From Faecalibacterium sp. UBA7177 (GTDB lineage Bacteria > Bacillota > Clostridia > Oscillospirales > Ruminococcaceae): DNA of 20,938 nt. Positions 1 to 8,306 of the stretch are shown one piece after another. The notes below the pieces were generated by a model. That model saw nothing but the letters and a program-made list of their open reading frames with translations. It ran no database searches and was not told the DNA's origin. How positions within the stretch are numbered: position 1 is the stretch's first letter; every line of letters starts with the position of its first letter. The DNA is taken from the NCBI GenBank assembly GCA_002491225.1, contig DKVN01000095.1:1-20938 (forward strand), given 5' to 3'. A program made the position numbers and the translations under genes.

Positions 1-35
1 ACCACGTCCTCATAGGTAAACTGCCCGCTGCGCAT
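1..35 (-). CDS. N-terminal fragment of an unidentified minus-strand gene
   Basis: Reading the minus strand from an ATG at 35-33 gives MRSGQFTYEDV before the window edge cuts the gene. A GGGGGAGG ribosome binding site lies 7 nt upstream of the ATG (about 43-50), and a well-spaced promoter lies further upstream at 75-103. Start, ribosome site and promoter together make this a real gene start rather than a chance ORF. Eleven residues are too few to name a family. It is divergent from the peptidoglycan-binding-domain gene at 240. Confidence 0.6.
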   Translation of the reverse strand, partial: MRSGQFTYEDV

Positions 36-74
36 GGCAAAACCTCCCCCGTGTCAAATGTGTCTCTGTGTCCT

Positions 75-103
75 ATTATAGCGGCATTCCGCGCCGTTTT
101 CCA
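75..103 (-). promoter_or_regulatory. Sigma-A-type promoter of the leftward gene
   Basis: On the minus strand a perfect -10 box TATAAT (80-75) lies 17 nt downstream of TGGAAA (103-98), which matches 4 of 6 -35 consensus bases. Transcription would start near 68 and give a leader of about 30 nt ahead of the ATG at 35. Confidence 0.65.
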
Positions 104-150
104 CAGCTTTTGGGCAAATCGTTCCAAACGCCGGTTTCCTCTAAAAGATG

Positions 151-198
151 CCCCGCCGCACCCTCCCGCGCCTCACCGCATACAGTGAGGGTGCGGGG
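151..198 (+). other. Leader with two mutually exclusive hairpins
   Basis: In the 5' region of the gene at 240, CCGCACCCTC (156-165) can pair fully with GAGGGTGCGG (187-196). The internal CCTCAC (171-176) can instead pair with GTGAGG (185-190). The two helices share bases 187-190, so both cannot form at once. No T-tract follows, so this is not a terminator. A regulatory role is speculation; GC-rich DNA forms such pairs easily. I found no convincing promoter for the rightward gene in 104-239. Confidence 0.3.
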
Positions 199-239
199 CA
201 CACGTTCAGCTGCCCCGACCCAAAAGGAGGAGAGCAAAC

Positions 240-746
240 ATGGCGATCGAGATGGAATCCAACGCGGCGGTACAGCCCGCCTACTACGGCCTGCTCACCC
301 AGGGCAGCTTCGGGCCGGACACCGCCCAGCTGCAAACCTGGCTCAACGGCCTGCGCGAGCGGGGCATGAACCTGCCCCACCTGACCGTGGACGGCCGCTT
401 CGGCCGCACCACCGGCGAGGCGGTGCGGGCCTTTCAGGCGCTGGCCGGGCTCACGGTGGATGGCAAGGCCGGCCGCAACACCTGGGACGCGGTCTACCGC
501 GCCTACGCGGCGGCCTACGGGCCGGGGCTGGTCTGGCCCGGCATCACCATGCGCAGCGGCATGCTGGGCGGCACGGTGCGCGCGGTGCAGCAGCTGCTGA
601 ACGAAAAGGACGGCGCGCGCCTCAATGCCGACGGCCATTACGGCTCGGCCACCAAGCGTGCGGTCGAGCTGTTCCAGCACTGCCAGCGCATCGAGATGGA
701 CGGCATCGTCGGCCGCGACACCTGGACGAGGCTGTACGGCGCCTGA
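240..746 (+). CDS. Protein with two peptidoglycan-binding (PG_binding_1-like) domains
   Basis: The 168-residue protein consists almost wholly of two repeats of the PG_binding_1 fold, at about residues 22-87 and 103-166. Each repeat carries the family signature: a helix with VRAFQ or VELFQ, then a DG-x-x-G-x-x-T-W motif (VDGKAGRNTW, MDGIVGRDTW), preceded by a DGRFG or DGHYG loop. In this family the domain targets cell-wall enzymes to peptidoglycan. No catalytic domain, signal peptide or membrane segment is present, so the protein as written would stay in the cytosol (or the forespore/mother cell) or leave by another route. The start is the ATG at 240, with AAAGGAGG at 223-230 and a 9-nt spacer. 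It is a single-gene unit: a strong terminator follows 20 nt after the stop. Its role is unknown; spore-cortex or phage-lysis accessory functions are possible for such stand-alone proteins. Confidence 0.85.
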   Translation: MAIEMESNAAVQPAYYGLLTQGSFGPDTAQLQTWLNGLRERGMNLPHLTVDGRFGRTTGEAVRAFQALAGLTVDGKAGRNTWDAVYRAYAAAYGPGLVWPGITMRSGMLGGTVRAVQQLLNEKDGARLNADGHYGSATKRAVELFQHCQRIEMDGIVGRDTWTRLYGA

Positions 747-765
747 GCGCCGCAAAGCCCACGGC

Positions 766-804
766 GGGGCGGGGGAGCGCATCCCTCGCCCCAATTTTGT
801 TTTT
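766..804 (+). terminator. Intrinsic terminator after the peptidoglycan-binding-domain gene
   Basis: GGGGCGGGGG (766-775) pairs with CCCTCGCCCC (783-792): ten pairs including one G-T, with a 7-nt loop. It is followed by AATTTTGTTTTT (793-804). This separates the small gene from addBA. The T-tract runs directly into the addB promoter. Confidence 0.8.
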
Positions 805-805
805 G

Positions 806-814
806 TGGTATACT
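806..814 (+). promoter_or_regulatory. Extended -10 promoter for addBA
   Basis: TGGTATACT (806-814) is an extended -10 element (TGn followed by TATACT, 5 of 6 consensus). No good -35 box is seen at 17 nt because that stretch is the terminator stem, so the TGn extension may compensate. Transcription would start near 821, giving an addB leader of about 90 nt. Confidence 0.5.
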
Positions 815-825
815 ATAAAAAACTT

Positions 826-845
826 CCTGCCGCCCCGGCGGCAGG
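826..845 (+). other. Perfect hairpin at the 5' end of the addBA transcript
   Basis: CCTGCCGC and GCGGCAGG (826-833 and 838-845) form an eight-pair perfect stem with a CCCG loop, about 5 nt after the predicted transcript start. No T-tract follows, so it is not a terminator. A 5'-terminal hairpin commonly protects mRNA from 5'-end-dependent decay. Downstream, GCCCC/GGGGC (866-870/878-882) competes with CTGCGG/CCGCAG (874-879/893-898); the latter touches the addB ribosome binding site. Confidence 0.45.
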
Positions 846-912
846 GGATACAAAACCGGCGGCCAGCCCCTCTCTGCGGGGCCCGGCCGCATCCGCAGGG
901 AGGGACACCGCC

Positions 913-3900
913 ATGCTGCAGCTGGTCTTGGGCATTTCCGGCACCGGCAAATCCAGCCGCCTGATGGGCGAGATCAAACAGCGGGCCCGCGCGGGCCAAA
1001 AAAGCATCCTGCTGGTGCCGGAGCAGTTCACCTCCTCCACCGAGTCGGCCGTCTACGAGGCGATGGGGGACGAGCTCTCGGGATACGTGTCCAGCTACAG
1101 CTTCCGCTCGCTGGCCGAAAAGCTGCTCGGCCTTTACGGGGGCATCGCGGTGCGCACCCTCACCGACGCCGGGCGGGCGGTGCTGGTGCGCCGCGCGCTC
1201 GAGGCTCTGGGCGGCGAGGTTCGCTACTATCACCGCCACCGGCGCAGCGCCGCCTTCTGCCGGATGTGCGCCGAGACGATCGACGAGCTGAAAAGCGCCG
1301 GCCTCACCGGCGAGCAGCTGGCGGCTTTGAGCGCCGGGGCCGGCCCTGGGCAGGAGAAGTTAGCCGAGCTGGCCGCCATCTTCACCGCCTACGAGGCCCT
1401 GCTGGGCCAGAGCGCGATGGATCCCGGTGACCGTCTTTTGGCCGCCGCCCGCCGCACCGACCCCGCTTTTTTTGCCGACACCGCCGTCTTTGTGGACGAG
1501 TTCGACACCTTCAACGCCAGCAAAAAGCGGCTGATCGAACTCATGCTCACCGCCGCCCCCCAGGTGACGGTCGCCCTCTGCTGCGACGGTTTGCAGGACT
1601 ACGACGATGGCCTCGGCCTCTTCAGCGGGGCCAAGGCGGTGGCAAACAGCCTCATCCGGCTGGCCCGCAACAATGAGGTGCCCTGCGCTGCCCCGGTGCT
1701 GCTGGAAAAGGACCTCCGCCACGGCCCCGAGCTTGCCGCCCTCAACCGCCTGCTGGCCCTGCCGGGCTTTGCCCCGGAGCCCGCGCCCGCAGCGCCCGCC
1801 GCCGAATCCGCCGCCACGGACGCCCCCGCCGACCCCGCCCTCACCCTCCTGGAGGCCGACAGCCGCGCGGGTGAGGCCAAGGCCGCCGCCGCCGGCATCC
1901 TGCGGCTGGCCCGGCAGGGGGTGCCGTTTGGCAAAATGGCGGTCATCTGCCGGGACAGCGCCCCCTACCTGCCCCTCATCCGGTACGAGTTCGGCCTTGC
2001 CGGCATCCCGCTTTTCTGCGATGAGCCCACCACCCCCGAGCACACCGCTCCCGCCGCGGCGGTGCGGGCCGCCCTGAGCCTCTTGCGCCGGGGCCTCTCC
2101 ACCGAGGGGCTGCTGGGACTGGTCAAGTCCGGCCTGTGCAGCCTGCCCGGGGGCGAGGCGGCCGCCTGCGCGCTGGAAAACTACGCCTACACCTGGCGGC
2201 TCACGGCCGCCGATTGGCGCGCCCCCTTCACCCGCTCGCCCGCCGGGTACGACACCGGCCGGGCGGGGGAGGAGGCCGCGGCCCAGCTTGCCCTCGCCGA
2301 GGGCGCGCGCGCCTTTGTGGTGGAGGCCGCCGGGCGCTTTTTGTCCGCCCTGCGCCGCCGCCCCAAAGAGACGCCGCCCGCCGCGCCCCAAAACGCCGAG
2401 TCCCAAAACGCCGTCCCCACTGCCAAAGAGATCAGCCGCCAGCTCTACTTCCTTTTGCAGCGCCTCGGGGCCGAGGAGGCCCTCGCCGCCCTCTCCGCCG
2501 CCCTGCGGGCCGACCCCGCCGCCGGCATCCCCGCCGCCGAGGAGGCGGTGCGGGAGTGGAACGTGGTGATGGAGCTGCTCAACCAGATGGCCCTGCTGCT
2601 GGGCGACGAGCCCACCGAGCCCGCCGAGTACGACGAGCTCTTCAGCCTGCTGCTGCGCACCACCGACCTCGGCCACATCCCCCAAAGCCTCGACGCGGTG
2701 ATCCTGACCACCGCGGGCCGGATGCGCCTGGCCGGGCCGGAGCACTGCTTTGTGCTGGGCCTGGCCGAGGGCGAGTTCCCCGCCGCCCCCGGCGAGAGCG
2801 GCCTGCTCACCCATGCCGACCGGGACGCCCTCATCCGGCAGGGCATCGAGATGCCGGACTGCTTCGAAAACCGCGCCATCCGCGAGCAGGTCTGCTTTTA
2901 CAAGGCCCTCACCGCGCCCAGCCGGGGGCTCTGGCTCTCCTGGCCGGGCGGCACCGGCGGGCTGCCCTGCTCGAGCGCCCTCGATCCCATCGTTGAGGCC
3001 TTCGCCCCGCCGCCGCCCGCCCTCACTTTGGCCGACTGTGCCGCCACCCCCGCCGCCGCCCTCGACGCGCTCGGCCTGCGCTGGCAGCCGGACAGCCCCG
3101 ACTGCGCCGCCCTCTGGGCCGCGCTCGAACAGCAGCCCGCCGCCGCCCCCCGCCTCACAGCCCTGCGCCGGGCCGCGCAGGGCGAGCCGCTCGCCGTCAC
3201 CGACCGCGCCGCCCTCGCCGCCCTGCTCGGGCAGGGGCTGCGCCTCTCGCCCAGCCGTGTCGAGCGGTACTACACCTGCCGCTTCGCCTATTTTCTCGAA
3301 TATGTGCTCGCCCTGCGCCCCCGCCGCCCGGCCGAACTGAGCCCCAACATCAGCGGCAGCCTGATGCACTGGGTGCTCGAGCAGGCGCTGCGCCGCCACG
3401 GCGAGGACTTTGCCGCCCTGCCGCGCCAAAGCCTCGCGCCGCTCGCCGCCTCCCTCGTGGAGGAGTACGCCGCCCAGTACCTGCCGGGGGAGGGCGCGCG
3501 TTTCCGCTATCTGCTCGAGCGGCTCAAAAAAAGCGCCGCCTCGCTGCTGTGCTACCTCCAGCAGGATCAGCAGCAGAGCGCCTTCCGCCCCGAGGCCTTC
3601 GAGCAGACCATCGGCAGCGGCGAGGACGCCGTCCCCCCGGTCACCCTCCAAACCCCGGACGGCCGCCGGGTGCAGGTGGTGGGCCAGATCGACCGGGTGG
3701 ACGTGATGAAAAAGGACGGCAAAAGCTACCTGCGGGTGGTGGATTACAAAACAGGGGACAAGCAGTTCAGCCTCGAGGACGTCTACTGCGGGCTGGACTG
3801 TCAGATGCTGCTCTATCTTTTTACCCTCGCCCGCAACGGCGGCGCAAAGTTTGAAAACCCCGCCGAGGCGGGGGTGCTCTACCTGATGGCCGACCCGCCT

Positions 3901-4320
3901 CCCAAAACCGGCACCCGGGAGGAGGCCGCCCAGGAGACCCGCTACCGCCTCGACGGCCTGATCCTCGACGACCCCGCGGTGGTGCGCGGGATGGATAGCG
4001 AGGCCAGCGGCCTCTTTGTGCCCTTCCGCTTCAAGGCGGACGGCACCCCCCGCAGCGCCGAAAAGCTGGCCAGCCTCGAAAAGCTCGGCCGCATCCGCCA
4101 GCACATCGACACCCTCGTGCTGGAGATGGCGCAGGACCTCTACAATGGCAAAATCGAGGCCGCGCCGCTCTGCAAAAACGGCCGCGCCCCCTGCACCTAC
4201 TGCGATTGGCGCAGCGTCTGCCGCCACGAGGACGGCCGGCAGGAGCGCGCGATGCAGGCCCCGGCCCACCCCTTTGAGGCCCCGGAGCCGGATGAAACCA
4301 CAAAGGAGGCCACGACATGA
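913..4320 (+). CDS. addB: AddB subunit of the ATP-dependent AddAB helicase-nuclease
   Basis: AddB pairs with AddA to resect double-strand DNA ends and recognise Chi, loading RecA for repair. The 1135-residue protein starts at ATG 913, preceded by AGGGAGGG (897-904); the frame is open further upstream but lacks a ribosome site and would cross the terminator. Residues 7-14 (GISGTGKS) form the Walker A motif at the extreme N terminus, as in AddB. The C-terminal nuclease domain has the QIDRVDV strand and VVDYKTG (D944, Y945, K946). Its 4Fe-4S staple is visible: C789 in YTCRFAYF, and C1094, C1097 and C1103 in CTYCDWRSVC. Ala/Pro-rich inserts lie near residues 286-313 and 482-506; the second carries a QNAESQNAVP duplication. 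The stop overlaps the addA start by 4 bp (ATGA), indicating translational coupling. Length is near the usual 1150-1170. Confidence 0.96.
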   Translation: MLQLVLGISGTGKSSRLMGEIKQRARAGQKSILLVPEQFTSSTESAVYEAMGDELSGYVSSYSFRSLAEKLLGLYGGIAVRTLTDAGRAVLVRRALEALGGEVRYYHRHRRSAAFCRMCAETIDELKSAGLTGEQLAALSAGAGPGQEKLAELAAIFTAYEALLGQSAMDPGDRLLAAARRTDPAFFADTAVFVDEFDTFNASKKRLIELMLTAAPQVTVALCCDGLQDYDDGLGLFSGAKAVANSLIRLARNNEVPCAAPVLLEKDLRHGPELAALNRLLALPGFAPEPAPAAPAAESAATDAPADPALTLLEADSRAGEAKAAAAGILRLARQGVPFGKMAVICRDSAPYLPLIRYEFGLAGIPLFCDEPTTPEHTAPAAAVRAALSLLRRGLSTEGLLGLVKSGLCSLPGGEAAACALENYAYTWRLTAADWRAPFTRSPAGYDTGRAGEEAAAQLALAEGARAFVVEAAGRFLSALRRRPKETPPAAPQNAESQNAVPTAKEISRQLYFLLQRLGAEEALAALSAALRADPAAGIPAAEEAVREWNVVMELLNQMALLLGDEPTEPAEYDELFSLLLRTTDLGHIPQSLDAVILTTAGRMRLAGPEHCFVLGLAEGEFPAAPGESGLLTHADRDALIRQGIEMPDCFENRAIREQVCFYKALTAPSRGLWLSWPGGTGGLPCSSALDPIVEAFAPPPPALTLADCAATPAAALDALGLRWQPDSPDCAALWAALEQQPAAAPRLTALRRAAQGEPLAVTDRAALAALLGQGLRLSPSRVERYYTCRFAYFLEYVLALRPRRPAELSPNISGSLMHWVLEQALRRHGEDFAALPRQSLAPLAASLVEEYAAQYLPGEGARFRYLLERLKKSAASLLCYLQQDQQQSAFRPEAFEQTIGSGEDAVPPVTLQTPDGRRVQVVGQIDRVDVMKKDGKSYLRVVDYKTGDKQFSLEDVYCGLDCQMLLYLFTLARNGGAKFENPAEAGVLYLMADPPPKTGTREEAAQETRYRLDGLILDDPAVVRGMDSEASGLFVPFRFKADGTPRSAEKLASLEKLGRIRQHIDTLVLEMAQDLYNGKIEAAPLCKNGRAPCTYCDWRSVCRHEDGRQERAMQAPAHPFEAPEPDETTKEATT

Positions 4321-7300
4321 GCGCGAACAAAGCCACCGCCGGGCCCGGCCCCCAGTGGACAGGCCCGCAGCAGGCCGCCATCGACACCCGCGGCGGGCCG
4401 CTGCTCATCAGCGCCGCGGCGGGCAGCGGCAAAACTGCCGTCCTCACCGAGCGGGCGGTCCGCCTTTTGTGCGATGCCGCCCATCCCGTCAGCGCCGACC
4501 GGCTGCTGATCGTCACCTTCACCAACGCCGCCGCCGCCGAGATGCGCGCCCGCATCGCCAAGCGCCTGCTCGAAGAGCAGCAGCGCGCCCCCGGCGGCAT
4601 CGCCCGCCGCCAGCGCATGCTGCTGCAGCGGGCCCCCATCTGCACCATCGACGCCTTCTGCCTCGACCTGCTGCAAAAGCATTTCAGCGCGCTGGACATC
4701 CCGCCGGACTTTGCCACCGCCGACGAGGGCAGCCTCTTCGCCCTGCGGCAGGAGACCCTCTCCGCCGTGTTAGAGGAGGCCTACCAGGACCCCGATTTCT
4801 GCCGCTTTGCCGACCTGTACGGCCGCAGCCGCACCGACGCGGCGGCCGGGCAGGCGGTGCTCGAGGTGTACGATTTCCTGCGCGCACTGCCCGGCCCGAT
4901 GCAGGCGCTGGACGCCTTCTGCGCCGCCTGGCAGGGGGATGCCCCGCTCGAGGCGACCCCCTGGGGCACCGAGCTGATGGCCTCGGCCGCCCGCACGGTC
5001 GAGTACGCCCTGCGGCTCAACGCCGAGGCCGCCGCCTTCTGCGCCCGGCACCCGGCGCTCGCCGCCTATCTGCCCGCCTTCGAGAGCGACGCCGAGGGCT
5101 TCGAGACGCTGCAAGCCGCCCTCGCCGCCGGCCGCTGGCAGGCCGCGTATGACGGGGTGCACGGCTTTGCCTCTGCCCGGCTGGCCGCCCTGCGCAAGCT
5201 GAGCGAACCCGACAAGGCCCTGGCCGAGCAGGCCAGGACGATGCGCGAGGGCTGCAAAAAGCTGATCGCCGACCTCAAAAAGGACATCTTCGTCTGCACC
5301 GGTGCCGAGTTTGCCGCCGACCGCGCGCAGGGCTCCCCCCTGATCACCGCGCTGGCGCGCGCGGTGCGCCGGTTCGACGAGGCCTTTTTCGCCGCCAAGC
5401 GCGAAAAAAAGCAGCTCGAATTCAGCGATTTTGAGCAGCTGGCCCTTCGCCTCCTGCAAACCCCGGACGGCCGCCGCACCCCCCTTGCCGAGCAGATCAG
5501 CGCCGGGTACGACGCGGTGATGGTGGACGAGTATCAGGACACCAACGCCCTGCAGGACGCGCTCTACCGCTGCCTCGCCCGGCCGGACGGCTCGAACCTC
5601 TTCCTCGTCGGGGACGTCAAGCAGAGCATCTACCGCTTCCGCCAGGCCGACCCCGGCGTCTTTCTTGAAAAGCTGGACGCCTTTTGCCCTCTGGGCCAGG
5701 GCTGGCCCGCCCGCCTCGCGCTGGACGCCAACTTCCGCAGTGCGCCGGGGGTGATCGCGGCGGTCAACTTCTTCTTTTCCCAGCTGATGAGCCGCCCGCT
5801 CGGCGGGGTCGAGTACGGCCCCGGCCAGCGGCTGGTGGCAGGCGGGACCCCCGCCCCCGGCACCTACGAGGGCGGGGCCGAGCTGCTGCTCATCGAGGGC
5901 AGCGGCCCCGCGCCGGACGCCGCCGCCATCGCCCGGCGCATCCGCGCCATGGTGGACGAGGGCTTTCCGGTGCGGGAAAAAACCGGCAGCACCCGCCCCG
6001 CCCGATACGAGGATTTCTGCATCCTGCTGCGGGCCCGCGGCAGCTTCGAGCTCTACGCCGCCGCCCTCGCCGAGCAGGGCATCCCCGCCTACGCCGACAC
6101 GGCGGGGGATCTGTTGGACGAGCCCCACATCCGCCCCCTCACCGCCCTGTTGCGGGTGCTGGACAACCCCGCCCAGGACGTCTTTTTAGCGTCGGTCATG
6201 CTCAGCCCGCTGTTTGGCTTCACCCCGGACGATCTCGTCCGCCTGCGGGCGGGCTGCCGCCAGGGCAGCCTCTACGGCGCGCTCACCGCCTGCGCCCAGC
6301 GGGTGGCCGCGGCCCGCGCGGGCAAAGAGGCGGCCCAGCCCGGCGCGCCAGCGCCGGGGCCCGCGGAAGAGATTCAACAAGGCCCCGCGCAGGCGGCAGG
6401 GGAGCGTCAACCCGCCCCCGCCGCCCCGCCCGCCGCCTCCGCGCCCTGGGAGCAAGCCTGCGCGGCCTTTTCTCAAAAGCTCGCCACCCTGCGGCGGCTG
6501 GCCCGCACCCTGCCCGCCGGGCAGCTGCTCGAGCGGCTGCTCAGTGAAACCGGCTACCTCGCGGTGGTGGGCGCCCAGGAAAACGGCCCCCGCCGCCGGG
6601 AGGACCTGCTGCGCTTTGCCGCCTTCGCCTCCTCGGCCGCCGGGCAAAACGGCCTCTCCGGCCTGGTGCGCGCGCTCGATTCGGCCGAGCGGGGGGGCGG
6701 CCTGCCGGTGCAGAGCGCCGGGGGCCCCCGGCCCGGCTGTGTCATGATCATGACCATCCACCGCTCCAAGGGCCTCGAGTTCCCGGTGGTCTTTCTGGCC
6801 GAGACCGCCCGCCGCTTCAATCAGATGGACCTCACCCGCCCGGTGCTCTGCCACGGGCGGCTGGGGCTGGGCCTCGCTCTGCGCGGGGCCGAGGGGGGCG
6901 GGGGCATCTGGCCCACCGCCGCCCACCGGGCCATCCGGTCGGCTTTGCGAGCCGAGGCCCTCAGCGAGGAGATGCGGGTGCTCTATGTCGCGCTCACCCG
7001 CGCGCGGGATCAGCTCATCCTCTGCGTCTCCAGCGCCGACCCCGCCGCCGCGGTGCAAAAGCTGGCCCTCTCGGGCGCGGCCACCGACCCCGGCGCGCTG
7101 CTGCGGGCCCAAAGCCCCGCCGCCTGGCTGCTGGCCGCCGCGCTCGAACACCCCGGCGGCGGGCTGCGCCAGCTGGCCGGGCTCGGCCCCCTGCCCGCCG
7201 CCCTTAGCGCCCAAAACGCCGGGGCCGGGGCGCTTGCCGTCACGATGCTGCCCGCCGACCCCGCGCCCGCGCCCGATGCCGCGCCGGAAGAAGCCGCCGC

Positions 7301-8015
7301 GCCTGCCGGGAAATCCGCCGCGGCCCCGCTCACCGCCGGGCCAAACGAGGCCCTGCTCGCCCGGCTGAACGCCCTCTTCGCCTGGCAGTACCCGCGCGCC
7401 GCCCTCACCAGGGTCCCGGCCAAGGTCAGCGTCACGGCGCTGGTCCACCGGGAGGAGCCGCCCGCCATCGAGCGGCCCGCCTTCCTCGCCGCGGGGGGCA
7501 TGTCCGCCGCCGAAAAGGGCACCGCCCTCCACGCCTTTTTGCAGTATGCCGACCTTGCCGCCGCCGCGGCCGACCTGCCCGCCGAGGCCGCCCGCCAGCA
7601 GCGCCTCGGCCTGCTGGACCCGGCCCTCGCCGCCCAGCTGGACACCGCCGCCCTGCGCCAATTTTTCGCCAGCGGGGTCTTCGCCCGGCTGCAAAGGGCC
7701 ACGCGGGTGCTGCGGGAGTACGATTTCATCACCGCCCTGCCCGCCGCCGCGGCCGCGGCCGACAAAACCGCCGATTACGCCGAGGCCGAGGTGCTGGTGC
7801 AGGGGGTGGCGGATCTTGTCCTGGTGGGCAAAACCGGCGCCGAGATCGTCGATTACAAAACCGACCGCCACAAAACCCCCGCCCAGCTGCTCGCCGCCTA
7901 CCGCGGCCAGCTGATGCTCTACGCCCGCGCCATCCAAAAGCGCCTCGGCCTGCCGGTCACCCGCTGCACCCTCTACAGCTTCGCCCTCGGCCAGGAGGTG
8001 GACGTGCCGCTCTGA
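4317..8015 (+). CDS. addA: AddA subunit (UvrD-like helicase with RecB-family nuclease)
   Basis: AddA is the 3'-to-5' motor and second nuclease of the AddAB recombination complex. The 1232-residue protein begins at ATG 4317 inside the addB stop. Helicase motifs appear in order: a Q-motif-like QWTGPQQAAI near residues 13-22, Walker A SAAAGSGKT (32-40), motif Ia IVTFTNAAAAEMRARI, Walker B VDEYQDTN (403-410), VGDVKQSIYRFRQAD, MTIHRSKGLEFPVVF, and motif VI VLYVALTRARDQLIL (about 888-902). The C-terminal nuclease shows GTALHAFLQY, VQGVADLVLV and IVDYKTDR (D1179, Y1180, K1181). Alanine/proline-rich inserts sit near residues 662-709 and 980-1009 and look like flexible linkers typical of GC-rich relatives. 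No frameshift was seen. A probable terminator follows at 8227-8262, so addBA looks like a two-gene operon. Confidence 0.96.
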   Translation: MSANKATAGPGPQWTGPQQAAIDTRGGPLLISAAAGSGKTAVLTERAVRLLCDAAHPVSADRLLIVTFTNAAAAEMRARIAKRLLEEQQRAPGGIARRQRMLLQRAPICTIDAFCLDLLQKHFSALDIPPDFATADEGSLFALRQETLSAVLEEAYQDPDFCRFADLYGRSRTDAAAGQAVLEVYDFLRALPGPMQALDAFCAAWQGDAPLEATPWGTELMASAARTVEYALRLNAEAAAFCARHPALAAYLPAFESDAEGFETLQAALAAGRWQAAYDGVHGFASARLAALRKLSEPDKALAEQARTMREGCKKLIADLKKDIFVCTGAEFAADRAQGSPLITALARAVRRFDEAFFAAKREKKQLEFSDFEQLALRLLQTPDGRRTPLAEQISAGYDAVMVDEYQDTNALQDALYRCLARPDGSNLFLVGDVKQSIYRFRQADPGVFLEKLDAFCPLGQGWPARLALDANFRSAPGVIAAVNFFFSQLMSRPLGGVEYGPGQRLVAGGTPAPGTYEGGAELLLIEGSGPAPDAAAIARRIRAMVDEGFPVREKTGSTRPARYEDFCILLRARGSFELYAAALAEQGIPAYADTAGDLLDEPHIRPLTALLRVLDNPAQDVFLASVMLSPLFGFTPDDLVRLRAGCRQGSLYGALTACAQRVAAARAGKEAAQPGAPAPGPAEEIQQGPAQAAGERQPAPAAPPAASAPWEQACAAFSQKLATLRRLARTLPAGQLLERLLSETGYLAVVGAQENGPRRREDLLRFAAFASSAAGQNGLSGLVRALDSAERGGGLPVQSAGGPRPGCVMIMTIHRSKGLEFPVVFLAETARRFNQMDLTRPVLCHGRLGLGLALRGAEGGGGIWPTAAHRAIRSALRAEALSEEMRVLYVALTRARDQLILCVSSADPAAAVQKLALSGAATDPGALLRAQSPAAWLLAAALEHPGGGLRQLAGLGPLPAALSAQNAGAGALAVTMLPADPAPAPDAAPEEAAAPAGKSAAAPLTAGPNEALLARLNALFAWQYPRAALTRVPAKVSVTALVHREEPPAIERPAFLAAGGMSAAEKGTALHAFLQYADLAAAAADLPAEAARQQRLGLLDPALAAQLDTAALRQFFASGVFARLQRATRVLREYDFITALPAAAAAADKTADYAEAEVLVQGVADLVLVGKTGAEIVDYKTDRHKTPAQLLAAYRGQLMLYARAIQKRLGLPVTRCTLYSFALGQEVDVPL

Positions 8016-8038
8016 CCGAAAGGAAATCGGCCCCCCAA

Positions 8039-8223
8039 CCGGGCGGTGAGATAAGAAAACAAAGCCGCAAATTCTACCTGTGCGGCCGCATCTGCTGCGT
8101 CATCAAATCTTGCATTCCACCAAGGAGTGCTGCGATTTTCTTCCTTGCAGCTGCGGCCGCACAGCGAATTTGCGGTGCTTCGCAGGCCCTTCGGGCCCTT
8201 CGTTTTCTCATCTCACCGCCCGG
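8039..8223 (+). repeat. Structured palindromic repeat, copy 1
   Basis: This ~185-bp element is the partner of 10285-10467, in the same orientation, with high identity over most of its length. It folds on itself. The outer stem is 8039-8060 with 8202-8223 (21 of 22 paired). An inner stem is 8065-8074 with 8166-8175, continuing as 8078-8090 with 8152-8164. The apical hairpin is AAATC/GATTT (8105-8109/8134-8138) plus GCATTCC/GGAGTGC (8112-8118/8124-8130) with an ACCAA loop. A side hairpin is GGCCC-TTC-GGGCC (8185-8197). It encodes no protein and has no clear target-site duplication. It lies between the convergent ends of addA and the membrane-protein gene. It could be a miniature mobile element, a structured RNA or a 3'-end processing signal; the strand assignment is arbitrary. 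Confidence 0.85.
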
Positions 8224-8226
8224 AAA

Positions 8227-8262
8227 GAAGCCGCTTTGCTTCCTTTGAAGGCCGATTTTTTT
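8227..8262 (+). terminator. Probable terminator after addA
   Basis: GAAGC (8227-8231) can pair with GCTTC (8238-8242). Alternatively, GCTTC (8238-8242) can pair with GAAGGC (8247-8252) with one bulge. Either is followed by CGA and seven T residues (8256-8262). The hairpin is modest but the T-tract is clear. It would stop transcripts from addA that have read through repeat copy 1. Confidence 0.45.
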
Positions 8263-8306
8263 GTACACTTTTTTGGGAACGTGCTATTTTACAGCAGCCC
8301 TGCCTT

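Noticed and set aside
625..912. Upstream extension of the addB frame to ATG 625
   Set aside because: It would overlap the peptidoglycan-binding-domain gene and cross a strong terminator; ATG 913 has a good ribosome site and places Walker A at the N terminus as in AddB.
1360..4269. 969-codon open frame on the minus strand opposite addB
   Set aside because: High GC removes stop codons from other frames; the translation is low-complexity Gly/Ala/Val/His with no domain, and the plus frame encodes a motif-complete AddB.
6186..7937. 583-codon minus-strand frame opposite addA
   Set aside because: A shadow frame rich in Gly with no recognisable motif, no ribosome site, and full overlap with AddA helicase and nuclease motifs.
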